The notes below the pieces were generated by a model that had not been told where the DNA came from, searched no databases, and was given only the letters and a program-made list of their open reading frames with translations. From Macrotis lagotis (lineage: Eukaryota; Chordata; Mammalia; Peramelemorphia; Peramelidae): a stretch of DNA of 64,000 nt. Below, piece by piece: positions 34,159-45,165 of the stretch (positions are counted from its first letter, which is position 1; each line of letters starts with the position of its first letter). Position numbers and translations under genes: made by a program. The stretch lies in the NCBI RefSeq assembly GCF_037893015.1, contig NC_133661.1, positions 187,386,809-187,450,808 of the forward strand, written 5' to 3'.

Positions 34159-35103
34159 TTATGAACTTTGGCTACTTCTCATGCTGCACAAGACTGTTTT
34201 TAGGGCACATTTCATGTCCTTATTACGCAGACTATAGATTAGGGGGTTTAAGAATGGAGTCATTACTGAGTACACTAAAGTGACAATTTTTTGCATCAGA
34301 GTTGGGATGCCATAGGTTGGGCTTACATACATCACCATCACTGTTCCATAGAACAGAGATACTATCATCAGATGAGATCCACATGTAGAGAAGGCCTTAC
34401 GCCGGCCAGCTGCTGAAGGCACCTGAAACACAGCTCTAAGTACCAAGGTATAAGATGTGAAAATGTACATAATAGAGAGAAAGAGGACAAGGGAGCTCTG
34501 TGTATAGAAGATCAACTCAATGATAGGGGCTGGAACACAGGAGAGGGCCATCAGTGGATCCATGTCACACAGAAAATGATCTATGATATTGGAACCACAA
34601 TAGGGCAGTTGGGAGATTAAGAAAATGAGAACTGGGTAGCCAAGGAAACCAACCAACCAACAGAGAGACACTAGGGTGGCACAGTGCCTGCCAGTCATGA
34701 TGGTTGGATAGTGCAGTGGGCAGCAGATAGCCAGATATCTATCATAAGCCATCATTGCTAGGAAAATACATTCGGTTGTACCAAGGGAAAAGAAGAAATA
34801 AAACTGTAGGAAGCATCCAGAGAAGGAGATTGCTTTGGTCTTGGAGAGAAAGTTGACCAACATATTGGGAACAGTGGAAGAAACATACCAAATCTCAAGA
34901 AAGGAAAAGTTTCCTAAGAGAATATACATGGGAATATGTAATCGTTGGTCCCATATTACTGCACAGATGATGGCTCCATTACCAAGAAGAGTGAGGATGT
35001 AGATGACCAAGAGCAGGGAGAAGAGGACAATCTGTGTCTCCCAGGACCCAGGAAAACCTAGGAGGATGAACTCAGTCACAGTGCTTGTTCTTGATCTGTT
35101 CAT
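34159..35103 (-). CDS. OR11H4: Olfactory receptor, family 11H (OR11H4-like), intact
   Basis: A 314-residue class A GPCR of the olfactory receptor family. It would sit in the cilia membrane of olfactory sensory neurons and signal through Golf and adenylate cyclase; the ligand is unknown. Visible marks: N-glycosylation site NRS at 2-4, GN in TM1 (41-42), LHIPMY at 55-60, Cys97 and Cys179 for the loop disulfide, MAYDRYLAIC at 118-127, KAFSTCGSHL at 236-245 and NPLIY at 286-290. Length is normal and the frame is open throughout. The ATG lies 11 bases after a predicted splice acceptor (pyrimidine tract then CAG at 35117-35115), the usual layout for an OR coding exon with non-coding 5' exons. PMYILLGNFSFLEIWYVSST, CDMDPLMALSC and VSPTYGIPTLMQK match my memory of human OR11H4. 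The receptor call is near certain; the exact orthologue is likely but untested. Confidence 0.95.
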   Translation of the reverse strand: MNRSRTSTVTEFILLGFPGSWETQIVLFSLLLVIYILTLLGNGAIICAVIWDQRLHIPMYILLGNFSFLEIWYVSSTVPNMLVNFLSKTKAISFSGCFLQFYFFFSLGTTECIFLAMMAYDRYLAICCPLHYPTIMTGRHCATLVSLCWLVGFLGYPVLIFLISQLPYCGSNIIDHFLCDMDPLMALSCVPAPIIELIFYTQSSLVLFLSIMYIFTSYTLVLRAVFQVPSAAGRRKAFSTCGSHLMIVSLFYGTVMVMYVSPTYGIPTLMQKIVTLVYSVMTPFLNPLIYSLRNKDMKCALKTVLCSMRSSQSS

Positions 35104-35135
35104 GGATCTCAGAACTGTGGATAAGACAAAGATAA
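35104..35135 (-). promoter_or_regulatory. Predicted splice acceptor and short 5' UTR of OR11H4-like coding exon
   Basis: On the minus strand a T-rich tract ends in TTATCCACAG (AG at 35116-35115). It is followed by 11 untranslated bases and then the ATG at 35103. OR genes normally carry one or more non-coding 5' exons spliced just ahead of the coding exon, and this fits. The upstream exon and promoter are not recognisable. Confidence 0.6.
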
Positions 35136-35199
35136 TAATGACACAGAGTACTTCAGTAGAGATCTGAAACTACTCTTTGCTTAAGAAGCTTGCCTCAAA

Positions 35200-35565
35200 G
35201 GAGGCAATGTGGCATAGTAGAAAGAATATTGAACTTGAAGGACTATTTGGAATCACTGAACCTAACCTTTTTTTTTTTAGGTTGTTTTTTTTGCAAGGCA
35301 AACGGGATTAGGGGGCTTGCCCAAGGCCACACAGCTAGGTAATTATTGAGTGTCTGAGACCGGATTTGAACTCAGGTGCTCCTGACTCCAAGACTGGTGC
35401 TTTATCCACTAAGCCACCTAGCCACCCCTGAACCTAACTTCCAATCAAAGGCCTGCCAGTTCCAACTTGTATTAATTCAGACAAGTTGTTTAAAATCTTT
35501 GAGTCTCAGTTTCTTCATTTGTAAGAAGGAAGGGACTGTACTAGATGGTTTTTAAGATCAACACT
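35200..35565 (+). repeat. MIR-like SINE split by a WSINE1-type SINE
   Basis: GGAGGCAATGTGGCATAGTAGAAAGAATATTG before the insert, and CAAGTTGTTTAAAATCTTTGAGTCTCAGTTTCTTCATTTGTAAGAAGG after it, form one sense MIR copy. Confidence 0.6.
35268..35428 (-). repeat. WSINE1-type SINE
   Basis: Antisense copy in the MIR, 165 bp upstream of the OR11H4-like start; target duplication TGAACCTAAC at 35257-35266 and 35429-35438. Confidence 0.9.
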
Positions 35566-37028
35566 GATGACTTCCAGCTGTAGATGTATATTTTTTTGCT
35601 CCAAGCAGGTGACACACATGTTAATCAAACCTTGTCTTATTCTAAATGAACTCTGATTTAATGTGACTTTATTCATAATGGTAGAATACTAGTTTTCTTA
35701 AATTTCCTAGATTATAAATCAATCTGATTTTCTTATTCTTTGAAGCTAAGTGCACAATTGAACCAAAGATACCTACTATCTAACTTTTTCTATGTCTTTT
35801 AAGTGCATGGATGGAAATCACTGTCATTTTCACTATCTTTGTGTATTAAAGACAAAGACTTTGAATAGGTATTAAATTCATTTTTCTCAAATTGTCCTTT
35901 TTCAGACATCTTGTTAAAACCATAAATATCAGTTCTGGTAGCTTTTGTTTCATCCCTTAATAGCATTCACTTGTTTCTGTACATCTTTACATTGATCTAA
36001 TTGTGCACAATCTGATTTTTCTTTTGAGATATCTCCTACAAGTGTTTGGATTAGGGAGGGAAGTAACATTAAAATTTAAAGACTCAACATATTCTCTAGA
36101 GAGACAAGTATAGTTAGAAACCAGTTTTCTTTCCATGAATTTCTATGCCATCTTAGAAAGGATATAGGATCTGTTTTAGTAAGATGTAGGACAAGTTGTG
36201 ATTTAAAGGGATGCAGGAAACAACTTCTAACTCCCAAATAACACACTATAATTTCACCATTTTAGCTTTATTGCTAGTCTTATATATTTTTCCAACTTTG
36301 AGTTTTTTTTAAGAGCACAATTTTTAAAAAATGCTTAAATATTCAGGAAGGAGGAAGGGTTGGTTTCACTTTGGGCCATTATCAGTGAATTCCTTAATTA
36401 TTAGGAAACACTTTAGCTGAGATTAGTTCATTCATTGATTGATAAATATTTGAAAAAACCTTTAGAAGAGAAGGGAGAGAAATAAGATGGAGTTAGGGAA
36501 AGTGTGAACTTTGTTGGCTTAACAATTTTTTTCTTGGTCTCATTTCATATCTATTCTTTTTATGTGGATATATCAACTCATACAATTTACAAAGTACATT
36601 GTGAATTGTTTTGCCAGTAGTGGTGATGGGTTCAGGGTTGACTGATGAAAATTTCTGGAGAACAGTTAGTGGGAATAAGGGATCAATTTATAGCCACAGA
36701 TAAAATTAAAATTAAATTTACTTGTTCATATGGCAATAGGTTCTATATCTTGACCTTGCCTTCATGATGAAAACACTTTACAACCTTGTGAAAAAAGATG
36801 AGCAGCTATTTTTAACCCTATTTTGGAGATAAGTAAACTGAAACTCATGGTTTGTAAGTGGCAGGGTTAAAACTTGAGCATTGGACTTCTGACAAATTCA
36901 GTACTCAGAAATTTCACTACATCACAATTCCTCAAATCAATTGAGCTAGCCAATCACCCAAAATCAATAGTATTGACTCTTCCTTGAAAATTTCCTTTAT
37001 CACCTCCTTCTCTATTTCACCTCCTGAA
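35566..37028. other. Intergenic 5' flank of OR11H4-like gene
   Basis: Non-coding 5' exons may lie here but none is recognisable. A decayed antisense MIR (AGTAAACTGAAACTCATGG, TAAGTGGCAGGGTTAAAAC) sits at about 36770-36930. A 42-bp stretch at 36098-36145 recurs at 37508-37552. Confidence 0.45.
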
Positions 37029-37041
37029 CTGCACCTCATTT

Positions 37042-37180
37042 TTTTTGCAAGGCAATAGGGTTAAGTGGCTTGCCCAAGGCCACATAGCTAGGTAGTTATT
37101 AAGCGTCTGAGACCAGATTTGAACCCAGGTACTCCTGACTCCAGGGCCAGCGCTTCATCCACTGTGCCACCTAGCCTCCC
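37042..37180 (-). repeat. WSINE1-type SINE
   Basis: Antisense copy with a 13-bp target duplication CTGCACCTCATTT at 37029-37041 and 37181-37193. Confidence 0.9.
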
Positions 37181-37549
37181 CTGCACCTCATTTCCTGAAA
37201 AATAATTGCATATTTACTCATGTACTAGAAAAAAAAAACAAAAATAAAAACAGGGCATTTAGAAATATGCTTTCAAGTGTCATTGTTCTGCTACTTACCA
37301 GTATTAATTTTCATATTGTTTACAAAATCTATAGAGAAAAGTTTTTTTTCAGGTTCAGATTTTACCTGCAAGAAACACGCAATAAGGTCAATTTCAAAAT
37401 AAAAGTATAATTCATTTAATGTTCCTTTTTGAGATTTGAAAGCAAACCTGTTTTGTCTATAGGTACATATTCTTTGAGAAATCATCATTTTGTGGCATAT
37501 ACTATGGACAGAGACAAATATAGCTAGAAACCAATTTTCTTTCCATGAA

Positions 37550-37701
37550 TTTTTTTTTTTAGGTTTTTGCAAGGCAAATGGGGTTAAGTGGCTTGCCCAA
37601 GGCCACATGGCTAGGTAATTATTAAGTGTCTGAGGTCAGATTTGAACCCAGGTACTCCTGACTCCAGGGCCGGTGCTTTATCCACTATGCCACCTAGCCA
37701 C
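37550..37701 (-). repeat. WSINE1-type SINE
   Basis: Full antisense copy, T-rich start to CCACCTAGCCACC. Confidence 0.9.
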
Positions 37702-37822
37702 CATGATGAGGAATCTTAAAGAGAAAATGAATTTCTAAATATCTCAAGTCTAAGCAACATTTAACTTCCTAAATAAAAAATAATTTATAGATTACAAAGT
37801 AGGAATTGGTGACATAGAGAGA

Positions 37823-37825
<3 letters not shown>

Positions 37826-37862
<37 letters not shown>
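37826..37862. repeat. (TA)n microsatellite
   Basis: About 18 TA units directly abutting the SINE that follows. Confidence 0.95.
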
Positions 37863-37870
<8 letters not shown>

Positions 37871-38011
37871 TTTAGATTTTTCAAAGCAATGGGTTTAAGT
37901 GGCTTGCCCAAGGCCACACGGCTAGGTATAACTATTAAGTGTCTGAGGTCAGATTTGAACCCAGGTACTCCTGACTCCAAGTCAGGTGCTCTATTCACTG
38001 AGCCACCTAGC

Positions 38012-38015
<4 letters not shown>
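37863..38015 (-). repeat. WSINE1-type SINE between two microsatellites
   Basis: Antisense copy bounded by (TA)n on one side and (GA)n on the other, with no unique spacer. Confidence 0.9.
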
Positions 38016-38081
<66 letters not shown>

Positions 38082-38082
38082 T
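38016..38082. repeat. (GA)n microsatellite
   Basis: About 33 GA units, one interruption near the end. Confidence 0.97.
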
Positions 38083-39519
38083 ATTTCTTATGATGCTTCC
38101 AGGGCAGAGACTAAGAGTCTAGTCTCATAGACTTTGACCTGGAATTATAGTCCTAAAAATTCAACAATGAAGTGCTTTATGTTGGCAAGAATATTAGTAT
38201 GGAAGAAATTGATTAGCCATACAGATATAGGAAAAAAAAGGAGAAACGAATTGTACTTACAGTCTCAAATAACAGATTATGACTCTCCTCCTCCACTGAA
38301 TCCTGTAATATTTGTTATTATTCAGGTTGATTGATTTGTTTCCCTTTATCATCTCTCTTGTTCACTTCAAATAGAGGTAAAAATGAGCAATAAACAAAAC
38401 AAAAGCTGCAAAGCTGTGGAGAAGAGGAGCCAGATTTAATATTCTATAGGAATTGATAGATGTGCTGACACTTTCTGGGAATATAGTTAGATGTTTAAGA
38501 ATATGGTATTTCCTTTTTCCTCCTTCTTAATAATAAGAACATAATTTCTTAAGCTTTCAGGGTCTATGAATAGCTTCTATAAGGCAAAAAAGATCAACTC
38601 CTCCACCTGTGACTGATTTTGACTACAAGTAAATGAACAATATCTCACCCCAAGATAAACAAAGAGCGATTGCTTGATCATTCTATCTTTCTATCTTCCT
38701 CTCCAATTACACCATAAACTGGATACATATGGTACATAAGTGGCTTGAAGAGAAAGAATTCTTCATAATCAGTGCCAGAAAATGAATTGATTTCTCAGGA
38801 GAAAAGATGCAATATTCATAAGTTCATAGCAAATTCAGGATCATCCAATCTAACTTCTTATTTTTTTAAATGAGGAAAACAAAAAGTAAGAAAATGATTT
38901 TAAAAAAATCACACAGAAAGTTAGCAACAAAGCCAAGAAAACACTAAATCTTCTGTCTTCTGGTCTGTCAGTATTTCCAACCACCACAATGCTTCTTCAG
39001 GTTCTCTTCAGACAATTCATAGTGACCAATTGGAAAAGGTATATGGAAGCAGTCCTAGTATTCAGGCTTATCACCTCTTTCTTACATCTAGTGATAGTGG
39101 TATAGATTTAATCTATGGAGAGAATTAATATTTGGGGATATCTCAGTCACAAGGGTCTCTAACCTTGGTGACTCTAAAGAAAAAACACTGTTGGGGAGCA
39201 TTATACATTATTTAGTTTAGTTCTCTGCCATCTGAATACCCCAAAAGCTTGCTTCCTAGGAGTTTCTTTCACTCTAGAAGTGTGTAAAGCACCAAAGTGA
39301 TTACTGTGAAATCTCAGGCTTCTCCTTGGGGGGGGGGTTCCACATTTTTACCATTTTACCCTCCAGGGGCCATCTGCTCTCATGCCCGTGAGTCTTCTTA
39401 AAATCTGTGTAGATTGGCCTCTAGGGTTTGGCTTGAATGAAGGAGAAAGAAGGGAAACTAGAGCAAAACCAAGATAGATTTCAGGAATCTTTTTCTCTGA
39501 GAAGAGATTGCATTGCTCT
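38083..39519. other. Intergenic, nothing firmly recognised
   Basis: A very decayed MIR-like block (TCATAGCAAATTCAGGATCATCCAATC) lies near 38820-38990. No coding region. Confidence 0.4.
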
Positions 39520-39775
39520 TTTTTTTAATAAAACTATTTATTTTTCCAATTATATGTAAAGATAATTTTCAACATTCATTTTTGTAAGTTTTTTCCATCC
39601 CACCCTTCCCTCCCTCAACCCTAGAATAGCAAGCAATCTGATTTAAGTTATAGATGTACAATCATGTTTCACACATTTCCATATTAGTCATGCCATGAGG
39701 GAAGAATCGGAACAAAGAGTTGAAAAACCATGAAAAGGAAAAAAAGCAAATTTAAAAAAAGTAAAAATATTTGGT
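39520..39775 (-). repeat. L1 3' UTR fragment
   Basis: ATTTATTTTTCCAATTATATGTAAAGATAATTTTCAACATTC, a CCTTCCCTCCCTCAACCC tract, AGCAAGCAATCTGATTTAAGTTATAGATGTACAATCATG and GAAGAATCGGAACAAAG form a well-kept antisense marsupial L1 3' UTR. Confidence 0.75.
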
Positions 39776-39889
39776 TGTATTGTTCTTAGAAGTCATTCCC
39801 AATGACTCTGAATCTCTTTTATCTATATCACATCACTATCACTGTCTGCATGTATCTCTATCTCTGTACATCTTATCTATATCTATTAA

Positions 39890-40112
39890 TGATAAAAATA
39901 GCCAGCTCTTATATAATACCTACTGTATACTAGATACTGTGTTAAACATTTTATAGTTACTCCCATTTTATAGTTGAGGAAACTGAGGTAAACATATTAA
40001 ACATATTAAGCGATTGCTCAGGGTCATACAACTAGGAAGTGTGGATTTGAACTAAGGTCTTCTTTGCTTCAGTGCTGGCACTTTATCCACTATGCCACCT
40101 AGCTGTCCTCAA
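39890..40112 (-). repeat. MIR-family SINE
   Basis: CTACTGTATACTAGATACTG, CCCATTTTATAGTTGAGGAAACTGAGG, GGGTCATACAACTAGG and CACTATGCCACCTAGCTG. Confidence 0.75.
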
Positions 40113-40354
40113 TATGATCTATACCTACATTTATGGTTATTTCCATGTCAATATCTATAATACTTACATTACTTATATCATTTATATCTAGATCTAGATC
40201 TTGACTATATCTATATTTACCTTTATTTCTATTTTTCTCTTTTCCTTTCCCTTCTCTTGATCTGGATCTAGGATTTCATTGGTCAGGAAACTCCCAGGTG
40301 AGAAATCTGAAGGGAGGAAAATAATTCTATCAATAATTATTTTTATTATTGTTT

Positions 40355-40580
40355 AGTCATACCTGAGTCTTCCTGACTCCTTTTGAGATTTTCTCAACAG
40401 AGATACTGGAGTAGTTTGCCATTTCCTCTACCAGATCAGGAAACTGAGGCAAACAGAATTAAGTGTTTTACCCAGGGTCAAACAGCTAGTAAGTGTCTGA
40501 AAATGGATTTGAACTCATGAAGAGGAGTCTTCCTGACTCCAGACCTGGTACTCTATCCACAGTACTACCTAATTGGCCCA
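40355..40580 (-). repeat. MAR1-type SINE
   Basis: TTTTGAGATTTTCTCAACAGAGATACTGGAGTAGTTTGCCATTTCCTC, GGAAACTGAGGCAAACAG and GACTCCAGACCTGGTACTCTATCCAC. Confidence 0.75.
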
Positions 40581-40589
40581 ACTAATGAT

Positions 40590-40795
40590 CATAGCATTTA
40601 TGTAATCTTTTAAAATTTTCAAAACATTTACAAATATTATCTCATTTATCCTCCCAACAACCATGGGAACTAAGTTATCACCCCCAATCTTATAGGTGAA
40701 GAAACTGAGTCAGGCAGAGGTTGAGTGAATTATCCATTATTACACAGCTGATGGTGTCCAAATGTGAACCCTCTCCCTAACATTCAGATCTGCTC
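40590..40795 (-). repeat. MIR-family SINE
   Basis: ATTATCTCATTTATCCTCCCAACAACC, TAGGTGAAGAAACTGAG and TACACAGCTGATGG in antisense MIR order. Confidence 0.7.
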
Positions 40796-41374
40796 TGAGA
40801 GTCCTTCTTGTGTCCTTGCTAAAACCAGAAATTCTATTATGATTGGCACTACAACCCCCTGTCTCCTATTTCTTGCCCAAGGTCTTTGATCTCCTGTAGG
40901 TTTTTTTTTTATCAGTATTCAATGAATAGGGTTATCTTTTTAACTTTATGCAAGGGTCAATCAAGAGACTTAATCACTTGCTTCTATCACCTGGAGTATT
41001 CTTTGATATTCAAAAACCATTTTTACAAGCATGTGTTATATTATTTAATTAAAAGTCTGTTCTAGTGATGCTACCTCTTGACCATCAGACCCACATTCAA
41101 GCAGATAATTATCTGAGATCATTTCTTCTGTCTTCCTTCCTCTTCCTTCCCTATATCAACTAAGGTATGTCAGATACCTCTTTGTATCTCCCAACTCTCA
41201 GCCAGCACAATGACCAATAAAATGCCAATTTGCCTGGGAGAGAGAGCCATGTCTTGAGAATTCTTTCTTAGACTTCTAGGACCAAACTCCAATATTATGG
41301 AGATGCAATACCCCTACTGTTTCTGTGGTCTGATTTCAACTCAATCCTCTGAGTCTGGGTTCAGTGTTCTATTC
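40796..41374. other. Intergenic, nothing recognised
   Basis: No repeat family or gene is clear. Confidence 0.4.
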
Positions 41375-41501
41375 ATGGGGTTGAGTGACTTGCCAAAGGT
41401 CACACAGCTAGGCAATTATTATTAAGCTTCTGAGGTCATATTTGAATTCAGGTCCTCCTGACTCCAGGGCTGGTGCTCTATCCACTGTGCCACCTAGCTG
41501 C
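41375..41501 (-). repeat. WSINE1-type SINE, truncated
   Basis: ATGGGGTTGAGTGACTTGCC ... GGTGCTCTATCCACTGTGCCACCTAGCTGC; lacks the T-rich start. Confidence 0.85.
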
Positions 41502-41890
41502 TCTCTGCATATGGTCTTAAAGAGTTGCCTGAAAGTCCTGAAAGGTGAAATAATCAGCCTAGCATGTTAGACAGAATGTGTCAGAGACTGGACTCAAACA
41601 TGGGTCATCTTTACCCTGACACATAAGAGTTGGTTCATAAATGTTTATTTTCTAACTCCTTTCCTTAGTCTATCCACTCTGCTAGTTTGTCTTCTTGAAC
41701 TGGTAGTATTGCAATGAATAGAGATTTTGAACATGCTTCAGAAAATGTATAAATAACCAAAATAAAATATTAAAAAAAATCACAACTCATATGAAAATTC
41801 TGTATGCACAATTAATTCAGTCAAATAACCATTTTGTGCATTATACTCATTGTCCAGTGGAAGATAATCTGAAGTTGAGGAGGTGGGGCG
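41502..41890. other. Intergenic with weak repeat traces
   Basis: AGACTGGACTCAAACATGGG and TTCATAAATGTTTATTTT suggest MIR/L2 scraps. AAATGTATAAATAACCAAAATAAAATATT near 41745-41775 looks like an L1 tail. Confidence 0.35.
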
Positions 41891-41914
41891 GAGGGAAGGG
41901 AATAAATATTTATA

Positions 41915-42020
41915 TTATACTACTGTGATCTGGACACTGTCTCATTTGATCCTCACAATAATCCTTAAAGATAGGTGCTATTATTATTCTCATTTTATTG
42001 ATGAGGAGACTGAGAATGCT
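41915..42020 (-). repeat. MIR-family SINE fragment
   Basis: GTCTCATTTGATCCTCACAATAATCC, TAGGTGCTATTATTATTCTCATTTTATTGATGAGGAGACTGAG. Confidence 0.7.
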
Positions 42021-42194
42021 GAGGAAGATATATATAATTTAAGATTTTAATATCTAAATAACTCCCTATTTCATCATGAACTTCTTTTAGGTTGGTACTT
42101 TTTCTGCCTCTCTTAGTATCCACAGAAATTAGCATGTATTAAACACCTGATAACTATTTAATAAATGCTTGTTGATTTGTTGTCAGCTAAGCAA

Positions 42195-42710
42195 ACAGTT
42201 TTCTCCTTGGAAAGAAAGCTGTGGAAAATAGTAGAGCATATTAAAAATTAGGGACATCACATTGCTGACAAAGTAATGACTTTTCCAGTAGCAATATATG
42301 ACTATGAGAGTTGGATTGTATGGAAAGCTGAGCACAAAAACAGTGATGCTTTAAAATTGTGGTTCTGGAGAAAGAATCCTTGGTCATCAAGGAGATCAAA
42401 TCAGTCAGTACTTAAAGAAATTAATTCATTCTATTCACTGGAAGGTCAAATATTAAAACTGAAACTTAAAAACTTTGACCACATAATAAGAAGACAGGAC
42501 TCATTGAAAAAGACCCTGTTGTTGCTAAAGATTGAAGGCAAAAGGAGAAGGGGACAGTAAAGGATGCAATGGATATATAGTATCTTGGAAGTAAAGAACA
42601 TGAGCTTGGACATCCTTTGGGAGATAGTGTAGAATAGAAGAACCTCGTATGCTATGACCCATGAAGACACAGAGTCAGAGTCAGTCACAAATGAAATGAC
42701 TCAACAACAA
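42195..42710 (+). mobile_element. RTE/BovB-type LINE, 3' end fragment
   Basis: An open stretch of 94 codons (42276-42560) reads YDYESWIVWKAEHKNSDALKLWFWRK, RRSNQSVLKEINSFYSLEGQ and LKLKLKNFDHIIRRQDSLKKTLLLLKIEGKRRRGQ. This matches the C-terminus of BovB-type RTE ORF2 (CESWTIKKAE ... LKEINPEYSLEGLMLKLKLQYFGHLMRR). The rest of the ORF and a 3' end with AAATGACTCAACAACAA follow in sense order. It is 5'-truncated, as usual for RTE elements. Confidence 0.8.
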
Positions 42711-42939
42711 ACAATTTTCTTCCTAGGTTGATTGGATTCAATTTCCTCTCTAACAACAGTCATGAGAAGGGAAATATTTAAGAAAAAATCTCCCTCTTAA
42801 ATTAAATAGTTAAGGTAAATAGATTTCATTACTTTATGAGTAAAAACTACTGATCTTGGGAAAGTTGCAGATAAATCCAGGTGTTAGTTAAAGGGGTGAG
42901 TTTCAAGTCAAGAAAATTAGCTGACTTAGGGACTAATCA

Positions 42940-44260
42940 AAATCAGATAAACTCAGGTAAGAGCAGGAGGCTAGTATTAGGGCAATAATTGCATCCTTGC
43001 TTATATTGTATCCTTGTCAGGAAGACAATAATAATTGAATTATTTGGGATGGAGATGTCTCTAGATTTGTGCATCTCCCATTTCTTTTGTGCTTTTGTGA
43101 TTCTGCTTAGCTTAGCTGCATAGAATACAGCTTCTTTTTTTGATGTGGACATACCATGCTGAACAGTCCCGTGCCAGTGTCTCACATGTCTCAAAATCAA
43201 TTCTAAAGTTCATCAGAAAGACCTTAAGAATGTCCTTGTTCTGCTTCTTCTGACCTCCAGGTGAGCCATTCCCTTGTATGAATTCTCCATAAAATAATCT
43301 TTTAGGTAAATGTGTTTGGCACTTTGGCTATATGGCCAGTTTATTAGAGTTGTGCTCTCTGTGGTAGAGTTTGAATACTTATTGGTTCAGCTCAAAGAAA
43401 GAACCTCAACATCAAGTATTTTATTTTTGTCAAGTAATCTTCAGAATCTTCCTAAGACAATTCAAATGGAAGCAGTTTAATTTTCTGACAAGGTGTGAGT
43501 AGTCTGTTCAGGTTTCATGGATATACAACAATGAAGTCAGCAAAATGACCTTGTAGACCTTCAGTTTGGTATTATGCAGCCTAATACCTCCTCTCTCCCG
43601 CACTTTCAGAGCCTTTTCAACAATGAACTAGTTTTGACAATGCATACATCAACTTCATCATCTTTATAGATATCCCTGGAAAGTATATTGGTAAGGTACA
43701 TGAACTTATCCACAGCATTTAAATTTTTTCCATTAGCTATAACTGATGGTTTCACATATGCTCATTAGACTTTCTTGATATTGATTGTCAAGGCAAAATT
43801 AGAACAAGTGGCAGAGATTCAAATCATTCTATGTTGCATTTCAACCTTGGAGACTGCACTGAATACACCATCTGTGAGATAAACGTCACCTATAAATTCA
43901 CTTTCCACTTTAATCTTGACTTGTAGCTTTTTCAAGTTAAATAGTTTACTATCAGTATGGTAGCTGACCTCGATGCCAGTCCAACCCTTGTTGAAGGCAA
44001 CTGATAACATCTCAGAAAAAATCATGCTAAAAAGCATGGGAATAAACTCACAGCCATGTTTTACTCCATTGGTGACTAGAAAAGTGTGAGAACATTTTCC
44101 TTTATCCAGAACCTGTACAAGAATGCTATCATGAAATTGGCATACAAGACTAATGAATTGCTCTGGGCATCAAATTTACCATGATCTTCTATGAACACTA
44201 ATGACTGATAGTATCAAAGGCCTTGGTCAGGCTGATAAATGTTGTGTACAGACTTCTATA
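42940..44260 (-). mobile_element. Second RTE-like LINE reverse-transcriptase fragment, decayed
   Basis: Minus-strand pieces read MLFSMIFSEMLSVAFNKGWTGIEVSYHTDSKLFNLKKLQVKIKVE (43819-44037). Further on come FYGEF, GGQKK, NKDILK and a block near 43150-43260. They resemble vertebrate LINE frames of the type LFSMMFSAMLxDAF ... GKLFNLRRLQAKTKV ... FYGEL ... GGQKKRYKDTLK. The clade is tentative (RTE-like). No open frame spans it. Confidence 0.55.
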
Positions 44261-44727
44261 TTGCTCCTGAACTTCTTATGGAGTTGCCAAGAAGCCAACA
44301 TCATATCAAACATGCTCATCCTTCATCCTAAAATGGGAAAAGGACTTATTTATATAAAAATATTTATAGCAATTATTTTTGTGGTGGCTAAAAATCAGAA
44401 ATCGAAGGAATGCCCATCAATTGGAGAATGTTTAAGCAAATTGTGACATTTGACTGTATTAGAATATTATTGTGCTATAAGAAATGACAAGCAGAATGAT
44501 TACAGAAATACTTGGAAAGATGAACTGATGCAAAGTGAAATGAGCAGAACCAAGAGAACATTGTAACAGCAATAGTGTATGATGAAGAACTGAAAACTAT
44601 TTAATTGTTCACAGTAGTATATAATGATCTAGGACAATTCCAAAGGACTAATGATGGCGCATAATAACAGCCTTTAGAGTAAAAAACTTTTATTGTCTGA
44701 ATTCAGATTGAAGCATGCTGTCTTTCT

Positions 44728-44815
44728 TTCTCCCTCCCTCCTTCCTTTCCTCCCTCCCTCCATTCCTTCTTTCCTTCCTTCCCTCCTTCCTCCCTTCCTT
44801 CCTTCTTTCTTTACT
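44728..44815. repeat. (CTTT/CCTT)n pyrimidine-rich microsatellite
   Basis: Degenerate tetranucleotide array next to the SINE insertion site. Confidence 0.9.
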
Positions 44816-44825
44816 TGCTACTTTT

Positions 44826-44971
44826 TTTTTTAGGTTTTTGCAAGGCAAATGGGGTTAAGTGGCTTTCCCAAGACCACACAGCTAGGTAATTATTGTCTGA
44901 TACCGGATTTGAACCCAGGTACTCCTGACTCCAGGGCCGGTGCTTTATCCACTGCGCCACCTAGCTGCCCC
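44826..44971 (-). repeat. WSINE1-type SINE
   Basis: Antisense copy inside L1, flanked by TTGCTACTTT / CTGCTACTTT. Confidence 0.9.
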
Positions 44972-45165
44972 TGCTACTTTCTTTTTTTAAAAAAAATTTG
45001 AGCCTCCTTATATAAGATGACTAATAGGGAAATGTTTTACATGATTGTACATGTATAAACTATACCTAATTGCTTACTGTCTCAGGGAGAGAGATGAGGG
45101 GAGGGTGGGAATGAAAGATAGAATTTGGATAAAAAATTAAAAAGCCTCACGTGTTTAAACATTGT

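Larger units (their letters stand above)
44305..45165 (+). repeat. L1 LINE 3' end, split by a SINE
   Basis: ATATTTATAGCAATTATTTTTGTGGTGGC, TGCCCATCAATTGGAGAATG, GAATATTATTGTGCTATAAGAAATGA, GCAAAGTGAAATGAGCAGAACC and the closing AGGGGAGGGTGGGAATG are the sense marsupial L1 3' region. Confidence 0.8.
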
